This document shows, one piece after another, positions 20,394 to 29,147 of a stretch of DNA of 64,000 nucleotides (position 1 is its first letter; each line of letters begins with the position of its first letter). The DNA lies in contig OZ242171.1 of the NCBI GenBank assembly GCA_965205525.1, positions 1,798,001-1,862,000 of the forward strand, in the 5' to 3' direction. Made by a program: the position numbers and the translations under genes. Under the pieces are notes generated by a model, which saw nothing but the letters and a program-made list of their open reading frames with translations, had not been told where the DNA came from and searched no databases. This DNA comes from G965205525 sp965205525 (GTDB taxonomy: Bacteria > Pseudomonadota > Gammaproteobacteria > JABABF01).

Positions 20394-20912
20394 ATGAGCG
20401 ACACCATCCAAGTAGAACTTCCCGATACTATGCCCGGCGGCTTGGACCTGCCTGAAAGCCCGCAGCCTCCCGGTCATATGAACAGCGAGGATCTGCCTTG
20501 GGTTGAGCAGGGTCCCGGCGTGGAGATGAAAGTCCTTCGTATTTCCGATGACTTCGGCACTTGGGTGGTGCTCAACCGTTTTCAGCCCGGCGTAGTGCTG
20601 CCCACCCACCGCCACAGCGGCGGGGTTACCGCCTACACCCTATCCGGCGCCTGGGGTTACCAGGAGCATGACTTCGTCGCCACCACCGGCTCGGTAGTGC
20701 GGGAACCGGCCTGCTCCGCCCACACCTTGGCGGTGAGCCCCGACGCGAAAGAACCCGCCGTGGTTTTCTTCGTCATTGAGGGCAGCCTCACCCACATCGG
20801 CCCGGACGGCAGCATATGGGGCATCTCAGATGCGCAGACGGAATTGGCCCGCTACCGGGAAGGCGCCGCCCTGCAGGGCAGCCCCATCCCGGACGGAGCA
20901 ATCCTCAAGTAA
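20394..20912 (+). CDS. Cupin-domain protein, dihydroxyacetophenone dioxygenase/ChrR-like
   Basis: The ATG at 20394 follows AGGAGA by about seven bases. The 172-aa product has a single cupin barrel. The first motif is PTHRHSGGVTAYTLSGAW and the second includes GSVVREPACSAHTL, providing the usual histidine metal ligands. This layout resembles cupins annotated as 2,4'-dihydroxyacetophenone dioxygenase or ChrR-like, which are Fe/Zn-dependent. The gene precedes a cytochrome P450 by only 25 bp and is almost certainly co-transcribed with it, suggesting a joint oxidative step on an organic substrate. The substrate cannot be read from sequence. Confidence 0.75.
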   Translation: MSDTIQVELPDTMPGGLDLPESPQPPGHMNSEDLPWVEQGPGVEMKVLRISDDFGTWVVLNRFQPGVVLPTHRHSGGVTAYTLSGAWGYQEHDFVATTGSVVREPACSAHTLAVSPDAKEPAVVFFVIEGSLTHIGPDGSIWGISDAQTELARYREGAALQGSPIPDGAILK

Positions 20913-20937
20913 GCCGAGAACGAAAAAGGGTCTTACC

Positions 20938-22149
20938 ATGCAGCCCGGCGAAATTGATATCTACGACCCCTCTCTCTATGTAGAGGATGTCCCCTACGAT
21001 GCCTTCCGCCGTCTGCGACGGGAGGCGCCGGTGTACTGGCATCCGCACCCGGACGGCGGAGGCTTCTGGGCTATCACCCGCCACGCCGACGTGATAAAAG
21101 CGTCCCGGGATCACAAGACGTACTCCGCTCAGCGCGGCTTTGTCATGGTAGACAACCTAGATCCGGACCTTTTGGCGGAGACCCAGTACCAGCTGCTCGG
21201 CATGGACCCGCCCAATCATGCGCCGCTTCGTCGCACGGTCATCAACCGCTTCACCACTCGCATGGTGGATGAAATGGAGCCCCGCATCCGCGCGATGGTG
21301 ACGAAGCTGCTAGACGAAGCGGCGGAGCGGCGGGAATGCGACTGGGTTTTTGATGTCACCGCCCGCCTGCCCACTCAGGTGATCTGCGAGCTGATGGGCA
21401 TCCCCGAAGAGCATTGGGACCAAGTGCGGGAATGGGCCGACATGCAGACTTCTGCGGACGATCCAGACATCGTAGAAAGTCCAGAGAAGTCGCGGGAGGC
21501 TTCCCAAGCCATGGGAGCCTTCGGCTATCAGCTGGCCAGCGAGCGGCGAGGCACGGCAGACCCAGACACGGATTTGATGATGTTGCTGCTGAACTCAGAG
21601 ATTGATGGCAAGCCGGTGGATGCAATCCAGTTCGCCTCACTGTTCCTGCAAATCACCGTGGCCGGCAATGAAACCACGCGCAACCTGATGGCCAACGGAA
21701 TGATGGAGCTGATGGCCCGCCCCGAACTGTACAAAGAGCTGGAAAAAGATCCCGGCCTGCTGCCAACCGCAGTGGAGGAAATGCTGCGCCACACCTGTCC
21801 TCTGCACCATTTTCGGCGCACCGCCACCTGCGACACCGAGCTTCACGGACAGCAAATCCGAGAGAACGACCGAGTCGTCATCTATTACGTTTCCGCCAAT
21901 CGGGATGAAGATGTTTTTTCGGATCCCGATGTATTTGATATTCGCCGACAGCCGAATCCCCACTTGGCCTTCGGGCACGGCATCCACCTGTGTCTCGGCG
22001 CTCACTTAGCGCGGATGGAGACGAGAGTGTTCTTTGAAGAGTACTTCCGCAGGTTCCGCGCCATAGAGCTGACCGGCCAAACGAGGCGCGTCCGCTCAAA
22101 CCTAATTAATGGCCTGAAATATATGCCCGTGAGGGTCACTTCCCGCTAA
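20938..22149 (+). CDS. Cytochrome P450
   Basis: The 403-aa protein has class I bacterial P450 features. The I-helix oxygen-activation motif is AGNETTRN, the K-helix region is AVEEMLRH, and the heme-binding loop is FGHGIHLCLGAHLAR with the axial cysteine. The sequence style (GMDPPNHAPLRR, NPHLAFGHGIH) is that of soluble bacterial P450s such as the CYP107/CYP125-like groups acting on terpenoids or steroids. It needs a ferredoxin and reductase, which are not in this window. It follows the cupin gene and probably shares its promoter. Confidence 0.92.
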   Translation: MQPGEIDIYDPSLYVEDVPYDAFRRLRREAPVYWHPHPDGGGFWAITRHADVIKASRDHKTYSAQRGFVMVDNLDPDLLAETQYQLLGMDPPNHAPLRRTVINRFTTRMVDEMEPRIRAMVTKLLDEAAERRECDWVFDVTARLPTQVICELMGIPEEHWDQVREWADMQTSADDPDIVESPEKSREASQAMGAFGYQLASERRGTADPDTDLMMLLLNSEIDGKPVDAIQFASLFLQITVAGNETTRNLMANGMMELMARPELYKELEKDPGLLPTAVEEMLRHTCPLHHFRRTATCDTELHGQQIRENDRVVIYYVSANRDEDVFSDPDVFDIRRQPNPHLAFGHGIHLCLGAHLARMETRVFFEEYFRRFRAIELTGQTRRVRSNLINGLKYMPVRVTSR

Positions 22150-22170
22150 AAATCCTCAGGCAGAGGAAGC

Positions 22171-23586
22171 CTAGGGCATATTCTCGTACGCACTATCCTG
22201 CGTAATTTCCTGAAAGCAAATATGGTCGAGCCGAAACAGCATATCCCAGCTGCCGATGGGGCCATTGCGCTGCTTGCCAATAATCAGCTCCACATTGCGC
22301 GTATCCGCTGCCGGCTCGTATTCGTTTTGGGATTGGTCTTCCTCACGGACATGCAGGAAAAGCACTAAGTCCGCATCCTGCTCGATGGCGCCGGAATCCC
22401 GCAGGTCGGCCAGGCTGGGACGCTTGTCCTTGCGGTGCTCAGACTGGCGGCTCAGCTGGGAGAGGACCAAGAGCGGACAGTTGAACTCCTTAGCCATCGC
22501 CTTCAGAGAGCGGGTAATGCTGGCCACCTCCTGGTTCCGGTTTTCCTCCCTTCTCTCTGTGCCGTGCATCAGCTGCAAGTAATCCACTACCACCAGCGCC
22601 GGCTCCCCTTGGGTGCGGGACAGGCGGCGCACACGGCTGCGCAGCTGAGGCGGGCTCAGATCTGAACCGGGATCAATAAACAGGCGAATCTTTTGCAAAT
22701 CCTTGACGGACCTGGCCAGGCGCTCAAAATCGTCATCCTGCAGCCGGCCATTGCGCAGACGCACATGGGGAATGAGGGATTGGGCAGACAGCATGCGCTG
22801 CATAAGGGACTCGGCAGACATTTCCATGCTGAAGAAGATAACCGGGCGCTCCTGATGAAGCGAAGCGTACTGGGCGATATTCATGGCCAAGGCAGTCTTG
22901 CCGGCGGAGGGACGCGCCGCGATGATAACCAGATCAGCGGGCTGCAAGCCCGAAGTGCGACGGTCCAATCCCTTGAAGCCAGTCTTCAGTCCGGTAAATT
23001 CGCCTCCTGCCTTGTGCAGCTCCTCTATGCGGGCCAGGGTGCGATCTACCACCTCTGCTGCGGGCTCGGGTCCGCCCGCTCTCTTGCGCTCGTCGCTGAC
23101 ATTCAGGATGGTTCGCTCGGCTTCATCCAGCAGCTCTTGGCCGTTGCGTCCCTCGGGGCTGTAGCTGCGCTCGGCAACTTCCCGCGCCGCGCCGATGAGA
23201 CGCCGCTGCAGACTGCGCTCGCGCACTATGCGCGCATAGGAGCTGATGTTGACGGCGGTCGGCGTATTGTCCGCCAAGATTATCAGGTATTCAGTGCCGC
23301 CGATTGCATCCAGCTGCTTGTTGCTCTGCAGCCGGGCGGCGACCGTCACTGGATCAAAGGGCTGCTGGTTGTCGGCCAGTTCACTGAAAACTCTGAAAAT
23401 AGTGCGATGTTCCTTGCGATAAAAATCCTCTTCCCTGATCTCGGCAATCTCGTCCCATGCCTGCAGGGCATCCTCGGCCACCAAGAGACCGCCGAGCACC
23501 GATTGCTCTGCCTCTATGGAATGGGGAGCCGCGCGCAGAGCCCGGACTTCCGCACCAGGAGAAGACTCCGGCAGGGATACAGGCAT
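22171..23586 (-). CDS. dnaB: Replicative DNA helicase DnaB
   Basis: This 471-aa protein begins with the DnaB N-terminal domain (PHSIEAEQSVLGGLL) and continues into a RecA-like ATPase. Walker A is ARPSAGKTALAMNIA, and later segments include FFSMEM, VVDYLQLM and LSQLSRQSEHR. It unwinds the fork ahead of the replisome as a hexamer. It is the last gene of the rpsF-rpsR-DUF2232-rplI-dnaB cluster, the usual gammaproteobacterial arrangement, and converges with the P450 gene. Confidence 0.97.
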   Translation of the reverse strand: MPVSLPESSPGAEVRALRAAPHSIEAEQSVLGGLLVAEDALQAWDEIAEIREEDFYRKEHRTIFRVFSELADNQQPFDPVTVAARLQSNKQLDAIGGTEYLIILADNTPTAVNISSYARIVRERSLQRRLIGAAREVAERSYSPEGRNGQELLDEAERTILNVSDERKRAGGPEPAAEVVDRTLARIEELHKAGGEFTGLKTGFKGLDRRTSGLQPADLVIIAARPSAGKTALAMNIAQYASLHQERPVIFFSMEMSAESLMQRMLSAQSLIPHVRLRNGRLQDDDFERLARSVKDLQKIRLFIDPGSDLSPPQLRSRVRRLSRTQGEPALVVVDYLQLMHGTERREENRNQEVASITRSLKAMAKEFNCPLLVLSQLSRQSEHRKDKRPSLADLRDSGAIEQDADLVLFLHVREEDQSQNEYEPAADTRNVELIIGKQRNGPIGSWDMLFRLDHICFQEITQDSAYENMP

Positions 23587-23602
23587 TGCCCCGAGTCTCC
23601 AC

Positions 23603-24052
23603 TCAGCCCGGCACGATAGCCAGAGTCACAGTGACATCAAGGTCGCTGTGCACTCGCACCTGGATCGCGTGCTCGCCGACTTCCCGCAGCGGCCCCGAGG
23701 GCAGCAGCACTTCGCTTTTGTCCACATTGACCGCTGCAGCATTAAAGGCCTCAACGATTTCGCGCGGTCCGACCGAACCGTAGGGCTTACCCCTTTCATC
23801 CACCTTCACCGCCACCGTAATCAGCCCCGCCTGCTCCAGCTCCTGGGCACGCTGCTGGGCCTGTTCAAGCCTTTCGGCAGCGTTTCTCTCAATCTCTGTC
23901 CGGCGTTTTTCAAAATGGACAATATTCTCCGCCGTGGCCGGCACAGCCTTGCCCTGAGGGATCAGGCAGTTGCGGGCGTAGCCTGAGCGCACCTTAACCT
24001 GGTCGCCGATACCTCCCAGGCTCCCCATCTTATCCAGCAGAATAACTTGCAT
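23603..24052 (-). CDS. rplI: 50S ribosomal protein L9
   Basis: The 149-aa protein starts with the typical MQVILLDKMGSLGGIGDQV and the glycine-rich GYARNCLIPQGKAVPAT segment. A long helix connects to a C-terminal domain (GSVGPREIVEAF). It binds 23S rRNA at the base of the L1 stalk. It lies between the DUF2232 gene (5-bp gap) and dnaB (16-bp gap). Confidence 0.97.
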   Translation of the reverse strand: MQVILLDKMGSLGGIGDQVKVRSGYARNCLIPQGKAVPATAENIVHFEKRRTEIERNAAERLEQAQQRAQELEQAGLITVAVKVDERGKPYGSVGPREIVEAFNAAAVNVDKSEVLLPSGPLREVGEHAIQVRVHSDLDVTVTLAIVPG

Positions 24053-24057
24053 CGCTT

Positions 24058-24978
24058 TTACTCCTCTCTCGTATTGCTTTTGTCATCGTTCGCCGGACCA
24101 GAAGAAGGGGGCGGCAGATACCGCCTCCTAAAATCCAGCCGGCTGTCTGCAATTGCCAGCACCACCAGCAGCAGCCGCCCCCAGCGGGCCAACAGCAGCA
24201 GATAGAACGGCACCAAAAATTTGCCGCCGCCCGGCCTCCGCCCCGCCATCCCGTGTGCCAGGCTGATGCCGGCAAAGAGATGGGGCATCAGCAGCACTTG
24301 CCCCGCCAATGATACTACCCCCCCCTGCTCCACGAAACCGAGTGCCCCCAGCAAGACCAGGGACACGCCCGGCACACCGAGGAAAGCGGCGCTCAGGGGG
24401 TTCAGGCGCAGACTGTGAAATTCCTGTCGGAAGCCGCCGGGATTGTACAGCAGAGCCTGTAAGTAGCGGGCTACGATAAGACATAGGACGGAAATCATGC
24501 TGATGCTGTAGGCAAAGGATGTCGCCAGCGCGAATGTGGAAAAAGTCGGCAGCGTATCGCGCACGCTCTCCTCCAACATCGCCAGCATCTCCTCCCAGCC
24601 CGCCTGCAGCACATCTCCCGCAAGGAAATACAAAAGACAGGAGACCATGAAAACATAGGCGACATTGACCAGCAGAGTGCGGCTCCAGGCAGAGGATTCT
24701 CGCAGGACTATCGCCAGGCCCATCACCCATAAGATGATCAGCAGGCTGCTGGTAAATGATGCAGGGAAACTGCCTTGCAGAAAAGCCAGTATCAGAGCGG
24801 GCAAGCACGCACCTAAGAAAACCTGCGAACCCGTCCTCAGTCCGGAACGCAGACAGATCAGTCCGACCAGCGTCACCCCTGCCAGCGGAAAAAAGGGCAG
24901 CGGCAGCGCCAAGGCGACAAAAACCGCCAGCACCATCCGCAGGCGGTTTTTGAGAACAAAATTGAGGAACTGGCGCAT
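24058..24978 (-). CDS. DUF2232-type integral membrane protein
   Basis: The 306-aa product has about seven or eight hydrophobic segments, starting NRLRMVLAVFVALALPLPFF. A polytopic protein of this type, with no agreed function, commonly sits between rpsR and rplI in gammaproteobacteria, and position is the main reason for the assignment. The 3' end lies five bases before rplI, so it belongs to the ribosomal protein operon. Confidence 0.8.
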   Translation of the reverse strand: MRQFLNFVLKNRLRMVLAVFVALALPLPFFPLAGVTLVGLICLRSGLRTGSQVFLGACLPALILAFLQGSFPASFTSSLLIILWVMGLAIVLRESSAWSRTLLVNVAYVFMVSCLLYFLAGDVLQAGWEEMLAMLEESVRDTLPTFSTFALATSFAYSISMISVLCLIVARYLQALLYNPGGFRQEFHSLRLNPLSAAFLGVPGVSLVLLGALGFVEQGGVVSLAGQVLLMPHLFAGISLAHGMAGRRPGGGKFLVPFYLLLLARWGRLLLVVLAIADSRLDFRRRYLPPPSSGPANDDKSNTREE

Positions 24979-25008
24979 CCTGTTCGGCAGCAGCGGCGAG
25001 CCGCCCGG

Positions 25009-25287
25009 TCAGTGCCGGTCCGTATAGGGCAGAAGAGCGATATAGCGCGCGCGCTTGATGGCAGTGGTCACCTGCCGCTGAAACCGCGACTTGGTCCCGG
25101 TGACCCGGGCCGGCACGATCTTTCCTGCATCTGACAGGAAATCTTGCAGGGTGCCGATGTCCTTGTAGTCAACTTCGCTCACACCCGCCTCCGTAAAGCG
25201 GCACTTCCGGCGACGCCGGTGCACCCTGTTCTGCGGTTTGCGGCCTTTTGTGCCACGGGCGCCGCCGCCCCGGGATCTACTCTTCAT
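25009..25287 (-). CDS. rpsR: 30S ribosomal protein S18
   Basis: The 92-aa product contains the S18 core (KCRFTEAGVSEVDYKDI, GKIVPARVTGTKSRFQRQ, ending ALLPYTDRH). It has an extra basic N-terminal stretch of about 20 residues (SRGGGARGTKGRK) compared with the 75-aa E. coli protein. The chosen ATG overlaps the rpsF stop by four bases, consistent with translational coupling. It pairs with S6 in the small-subunit platform. Confidence 0.95.
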   Translation of the reverse strand: MKSRSRGGGARGTKGRKPQNRVHRRRRKCRFTEAGVSEVDYKDIGTLQDFLSDAGKIVPARVTGTKSRFQRQVTTAIKRARYIALLPYTDRH

Positions 25288-25823
25288 TTTTTCGCCTCGT
25301 CTTTGTCATCCGAGCTGTCCGGCTCTTCGCTGGAGATATCAGCCTTTGCTTTTTTAGGCGCCGGGGTATCTGCATCTGCGGCTGCATCGGCCTCAGCTGC
25401 TGTATCGTCGCTATCGCCACCATCCTTGTCTTTTCTCTCTTTGTAGCGGCGGCGGATTTCCCGCTCGCGCGTATCGCGCTCCTCCTCGCGTTTCTTCTCC
25501 TCGTTGATCTTCTCCATCATCGGGGATTCATCCGTAACCACCTTGGTCACGCGCACCACCAAGTAGCGCAGCACCGCATCGTTATAAAGAAAGGAGCTTT
25601 CCAGTTCCTGCACCGTCTCCTGGCCAGCCTCTATATTCATCAGCACATAATGCGCTTTGTGCGCTCTCTTGATCTGATAGGCCAGCTGGCGCCGACCCCA
25701 GTCCTCTACCCGGTGCGTTTTGCCGCCGTCCTTCTCCACGAGGGACTTGTAGCGCCCCAGCATGGAGGAAACCTGCTCGCTCTGGTCCGGATGAACCAGA
25801 ATTATTATTTCGTAGTGCCGCAT
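25284..25823 (-). CDS. rpsF: 30S ribosomal protein S6 with long acidic C-terminal extension
   Basis: Residues 1-105 are standard S6 (MRHYEIIILVHPDQSEQVSS, VEDWGRRQLAYQIKRAHKAHYV). The protein continues to 179 aa with a highly charged tail: first basic/acidic (EEKKREEERDTREREIRRR), then acidic (DDTAAEADAAADADTPAPKK). E. coli S6 has only a short glutamate tail. The tail could be a larger version of the RimK-modified acidic end, which is inference. It is the first gene of the ribosomal cluster. Confidence 0.95.
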   Translation of the reverse strand: MRHYEIIILVHPDQSEQVSSMLGRYKSLVEKDGGKTHRVEDWGRRQLAYQIKRAHKAHYVLMNIEAGQETVQELESSFLYNDAVLRYLVVRVTKVVTDESPMMEKINEEKKREEERDTREREIRRRYKERKDKDGGDSDDTAAEADAAADADTPAPKKAKADISSEEPDSSDDKDEAKK

Positions 25824-25949
25824 CTACCGTTCCTCTCGAACAAAGGCCTCCCGGCTATGCGGTGAGGCGAGGCAGGGGCAGGTTTCTGCCCCACGGGGAG
25901 GACGCACTGTAACCGCAGGGGCAGGTAAATGCAAACCGGAGGGCTGGCC

Positions 25950-26666
25950 TCAGCGCTTTCGGAACCACACGGCCAGCCCGGTGAAGGCCAGGGCCAGCAG
26001 CAGCAGGCTGGCAAGGTCGGCTAGGAAAACGCCGGGAGCACCGAATAGCCGTCCGCTGTGCAGGTCCCAAAGCAGCCTCTCCCAGCTCAGCAAGTGGCCG
26101 GTCGCATGGGCCGAGATACGCTGCTGCATCTCTTTTGGCACATAGGGCGCCGGGTGGGGCACCATCCAAGACGGAGAACCTGTATAGGACTGCCAGCCCT
26201 CTGTCGAACTGCCTGCCCAGTTGCCGTACAGCCCGCGGATGATAATCCTGTTTCCCCCCGCTGAAGCCAATCCGCGCACGATGTCCGGCAGACCGAAGCC
26301 GAAGGATAGCTCCTCCAGCACTTCGCCTTTCTGCGAGAGGAGCCAGAGCTTGTCGTCACCTGCAATCCAGAGACCGTCCGCGTTTTCCACTGCGCCTCGC
26401 AGCTCGGAGAGCGTGATCTGCGACACCGGCATCTCCCCAAAATAAAGAAAACTCCCGGCCTGGGAGACCCAGTGCCCACCGACACGAAAACTGACCGGAA
26501 GACTGGGCTCTAGTCCATACAAAGCGAGCACCGCAGGCCAGCTGACATGGCGCCGGTCCAAGCCGAAAGCAGCGGTGTGCTGCAGCAGAAAACCGGTGAT
26601 TAAAAATACAAGCAGGAAGAGGACGGTGAGAATGCCCAAACTGCGATGCCATTTTCTTATCAGCAT
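25950..26666 (-). CDS. PepSY-associated membrane protein
   Basis: The 238-aa protein has an N-terminal membrane helix after MLIRKWHRSLGI (LTVLFLLVFLITGFLLQHT), an exported domain, and a C-terminal helix ending FTGLAVWFRKR. The RKWHR start, the W..LLWDLHSG segment near the end and the terminal helix are typical of PepSY-associated transmembrane proteins. These often act with flavin-linked ferric or electron-transfer proteins. It follows an FMN-binding protein gene by 20 bp and is probably the last gene of a three-gene iron-responsive unit. Confidence 0.7.
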   Translation of the reverse strand: MLIRKWHRSLGILTVLFLLVFLITGFLLQHTAAFGLDRRHVSWPAVLALYGLEPSLPVSFRVGGHWVSQAGSFLYFGEMPVSQITLSELRGAVENADGLWIAGDDKLWLLSQKGEVLEELSFGFGLPDIVRGLASAGGNRIIIRGLYGNWAGSSTEGWQSYTGSPSWMVPHPAPYVPKEMQQRISAHATGHLLSWERLLWDLHSGRLFGAPGVFLADLASLLLLALAFTGLAVWFRKR

Positions 26667-26686
26667 GGGAAGGAAGAATGGCAGCT

Positions 26687-27310
26687 TTAGTTTAGCGGTG
26701 CGCGGGAAGGCGAGACATGGACGACATGTTCGTGCAGCAGCAGTGCCAGCCGGGCAAGGCGAGTGAGGGCGCGCACAGACAGGGTAGCGCCGGTGATGCC
26801 GTCTATTGTGCGGTTAAGCTGCTGCCCCGCTCGGAGCTTCGCGCCCTTGAACTGGCGGGTAAACGCGCTGTGGCGCACCTCCTGGCCGCGACTCTCCCGG
26901 TATACCAGAACCTTGGTTTCCTCAATGCCAGCGGCGGTGACCACCAGGCCGACCGTTATAGGCTTGTGCTTGCCGATTTCTTCCAAGATCCAGGCGCTGC
27001 GCTCCTCCCGAAGCCAATAGCGAATCCTGAACTTCGGGTAGCGATGGCCGAGGACGGCCTGCATGTCGGCTTTTAGCGCCTTGTTGAGATAAAGCGGGGA
27101 TGCTGCCGGCGGATTGTCATCAAAGACGCGGGCAATAAAGGAATCGGGGTGCTCATAGACGGCGGCATCCGCCGCCTCGGGGGCTAGAAGCACAGACAGC
27201 AGCAGCGCACAGCAAATCGCTGGCAGACCCCGCCGCCCCGTACAGCGCGGGGCGACGGCAGGCCGCGGGCGACACTCAAAATTGATAGCCGATACCGAGG
27301 TTGATGCCAT
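26687..27310 (-). CDS. Exported FMN-binding domain protein (covalent flavin type)
   Basis: A signal-like hydrophobic stretch (LPAICCALLLSVLLAPEAADA) precedes a domain with the flavinylation-type motif DGITGATLSV. In FMN_bind/RnfG-like proteins the threonine of such a motif receives FMN from ApbE. The product is about 207 aa from the chosen ATG. The start is uncertain because the frame stays open upstream into the porin gene, overlapping its 3' end, and no Shine-Dalgarno site stands out. Its place between a porin and a PepSY protein suggests periplasmic electron transfer, possibly reduction of a ferric complex (inference). Confidence 0.7.
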   Translation of the reverse strand: MASTSVSAINFECRPRPAVAPRCTGRRGLPAICCALLLSVLLAPEAADAAVYEHPDSFIARVFDDNPPAASPLYLNKALKADMQAVLGHRYPKFRIRYWLREERSAWILEEIGKHKPITVGLVVTAAGIEETKVLVYRESRGQEVRHSAFTRQFKGAKLRAGQQLNRTIDGITGATLSVRALTRLARLALLLHEHVVHVSPSRAPLN

Positions 27311-28643
27311 CGTAATCGCGTCCCTCATCCGTGTCGTTGTCATGCTGCCGGTCCTGATAGTCAAACTTCAGCACCACCTGCTCATGGGGCCAGTAATTGA
27401 GGCCGACTGTCCACTGCTCAAATTGATCCCGGGAGCGGCCGCCCTTTACATCTTCATAGCGACCGAATATCCCCATCTTCTCGTAAACCCGGTAGGAAGG
27501 CTCCACATACCAGCCGGACTGCTCGTCATAATCACTTTCTTCAATCTGGCCTTCGGCATCAAGGGACCAGGCGGCATACAGCGCACGCAGTCCGAAACCG
27601 CCGCGATTGTAGGCAATGTGAGCCTCATAGAGCCAGGCATCATCCACTGCATCGTCACCATCCTGAGTCGGGTCAGACTGGTACTGGACCGTAGCTGCCA
27701 GCTCCAGCCCGGGAGTGCCGGCATACCGCACACGGGCTGTGTAGGCGAGGTCACTGGCAACGGCTTCTGCAGTTTTCTGCCGGCCACTGCGAATGCGAAA
27801 AGTCCCCGTTTCGGTGGTGCTGGTGCCTAGATTCAGCCCTTCGTGGACAGCCAAGTCAAAGCTGAGGCCGCTGTCCATGCGGTGCGTGAAGCCGATGCCG
27901 CCGGCCCACCAGGTGGTCGGGATAATTATGTTTTCCACCGCGTTGCGTTCCACGCCGTAAAAAGCAGGCGGCTCGTGGGTCTGGTTGATAATGCCCACGG
28001 GTATCAGGAAGAGACCGGCGCGTCCGCTGCTGCGCTCGCTGAAGTCGTATTCAATGTACGCCTGCTCCAGTTCAACCTCCCCGGGCTCGTCGTCTCCGGC
28101 CAAGGCATGCTCCAGCTCAAGCTCGGATACGAATCGCAGGCGGTCGGAAAAGTCGTAACCGAAGAAAAGCACGAAGCGATGGAAATCGATTTCCTCCTTG
28201 TCGTACTGACTGTCTTCGGCTTCAAGGTCGTTGTAGTGGAGCTCGCCGTAGCCGCCGATGGAGAGCCGCTCTTCAAGGGAAGAGCCCGTGCCTTCGGAGC
28301 CGGCGCTTTCGGCTACGGCATCGGCAGTAGCTTCCACGGCCTCGGTATTGCTCGCGATTTCGCGACGCATCTGCTCCAGCTTGCGCTCGGTGCTCTCCAG
28401 CTGGCGACGCAGGTCCTGAATGACCTGCTCCATGCGCCGAAACTCCTCTTCGCTAACCGCTGCCCCTGCACCCGCCGGGGCAAGACCAGCTAGCAGGGCG
28501 AGCAGCAGGGCAGAGAGCAGGACGGGAAGGCGGCCAGGCAATCCGGCAGGTCGCACAGGAGACCGGATGGATAGCTGCGAGGAGGGCAGCAGGGGAAGGA
28601 GAGCAGGGCTTTTGAGCCGGTTCAAGCATCGTACAAAGAACAT
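27276..28643 (-). CDS. Outer-membrane porin-like beta-barrel protein
   Basis: From the ATG at 28643 the product is 455 aa. A hydrophobic signal core (VLLSALLLALLAGLAP) comes first. A coiled-coil segment rich in Glu/Arg follows (EEFRRMEQVIQDLRRQLEST), then an outer-membrane barrel starting SIGGYGELHYND. It ends in the aromatic GIGYQF typical for BAM recognition. The frame stays open to an ATG at 28703, but that ATG lies inside the -35 element, so 28643 or a later start is preferred. Promoter overlap with a Fur-box-like site suggests induction when iron is scarce. The substrate is unknown. Confidence 0.75.
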   Translation of the reverse strand: MFFVRCLNRLKSPALLPLLPSSQLSIRSPVRPAGLPGRLPVLLSALLLALLAGLAPAGAGAAVSEEEFRRMEQVIQDLRRQLESTERKLEQMRREIASNTEAVEATADAVAESAGSEGTGSSLEERLSIGGYGELHYNDLEAEDSQYDKEEIDFHRFVLFFGYDFSDRLRFVSELELEHALAGDDEPGEVELEQAYIEYDFSERSSGRAGLFLIPVGIINQTHEPPAFYGVERNAVENIIIPTTWWAGGIGFTHRMDSGLSFDLAVHEGLNLGTSTTETGTFRIRSGRQKTAEAVASDLAYTARVRYAGTPGLELAATVQYQSDPTQDGDDAVDDAWLYEAHIAYNRGGFGLRALYAAWSLDAEGQIEESDYDEQSGWYVEPSYRVYEKMGIFGRYEDVKGGRSRDQFEQWTVGLNYWPHEQVVLKFDYQDRQHDNDTDEGRDYDGINLGIGYQF

Positions 28644-28664
28644 GATCTGCCGATATCTGCAAAT

Positions 28665-28703
28665 GAGAACCATTATTGTTATCATCTCTGGAGGGTTTGT
28701 CAA
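28665..28703 (-). promoter_or_regulatory. Promoter with overlapping Fur-box-like operator for the porin operon
   Basis: On the minus strand a perfect TTGACA (28703-28698) is followed after 17 bp by AACAAT (28680-28675). The 19-bp stretch at 28683-28665 matches the classical Fur consensus GATAATGATAATCATTATC at 14 of 19 positions and covers the -10. Binding there would block transcription. Confidence 0.6.
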
Positions 28704-29147
28704 CCTCCTTGCTGGAGGGCAGCGAAGCCCCTTCCTCTGACAGCCTGACGAAATAGCCGGCGCGCCTCGCCACCTGACAGGGAAATGCCCCCGTTGAAGC
28801 CAAGCCCCCTGCCGAAGTCGCCAAGTTTTCTAAGCAAGCCCCCTGCTGGGAAGCTATTCTCACCTATGCAGCCAGCGCATCCCTCGCTGAATCAGTCACC
28901 GAAACTTGGCGCACCGCCTATGTGCAGCCCCCTGCAGCCGTGCCGTCCCCGCCGGGAGCCCCTCGCTGAATCAGTCACCGAAACTTGGCGCACCGCCTAT
29001 GTGCATCTCCCTGCAGCCGTGCCGTCCCCGCCGGGAGCTCCCCCGCTGCGCTCAGTCGCCAGTTCCGCTCAAGCAGGCCATCCGCCAGACTGAGAATCGG
29101 CTCTGCAAATCCTCTCCGTGCCGCATGCCAAACCCATCACCCCGCCC
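28704..29147. other. Intergenic region with a GC-rich tandem repeat
   Basis: No convincing gene is present between the flavin monooxygenase 3' end and the porin promoter. The region contains the 79-bp direct repeat listed separately and further short related fragments such as CCCCCTGC.G. Short open frames on the plus strand only reflect the repeat. Confidence 0.5.
28882..29039. repeat. Two tandem copies of a 79-bp unit
   Basis: The unit beginning CCTCGCTGAATCAGTCACCG and ending CCGCCGGGAG occupies 28882-28960 and 28961-29039 with only a few differences near the end of each copy. A third partial similarity (CTGCGCTCAGTCGCC) follows. It lies between two genes whose 3' and 5' ends face it from the minus strand. 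Confidence 0.85.

Noticed and set aside
28643..28703. Earlier ATG for the porin gene
   Set aside because: That ATG lies inside the -35 element, so transcripts from this promoter would not include it.
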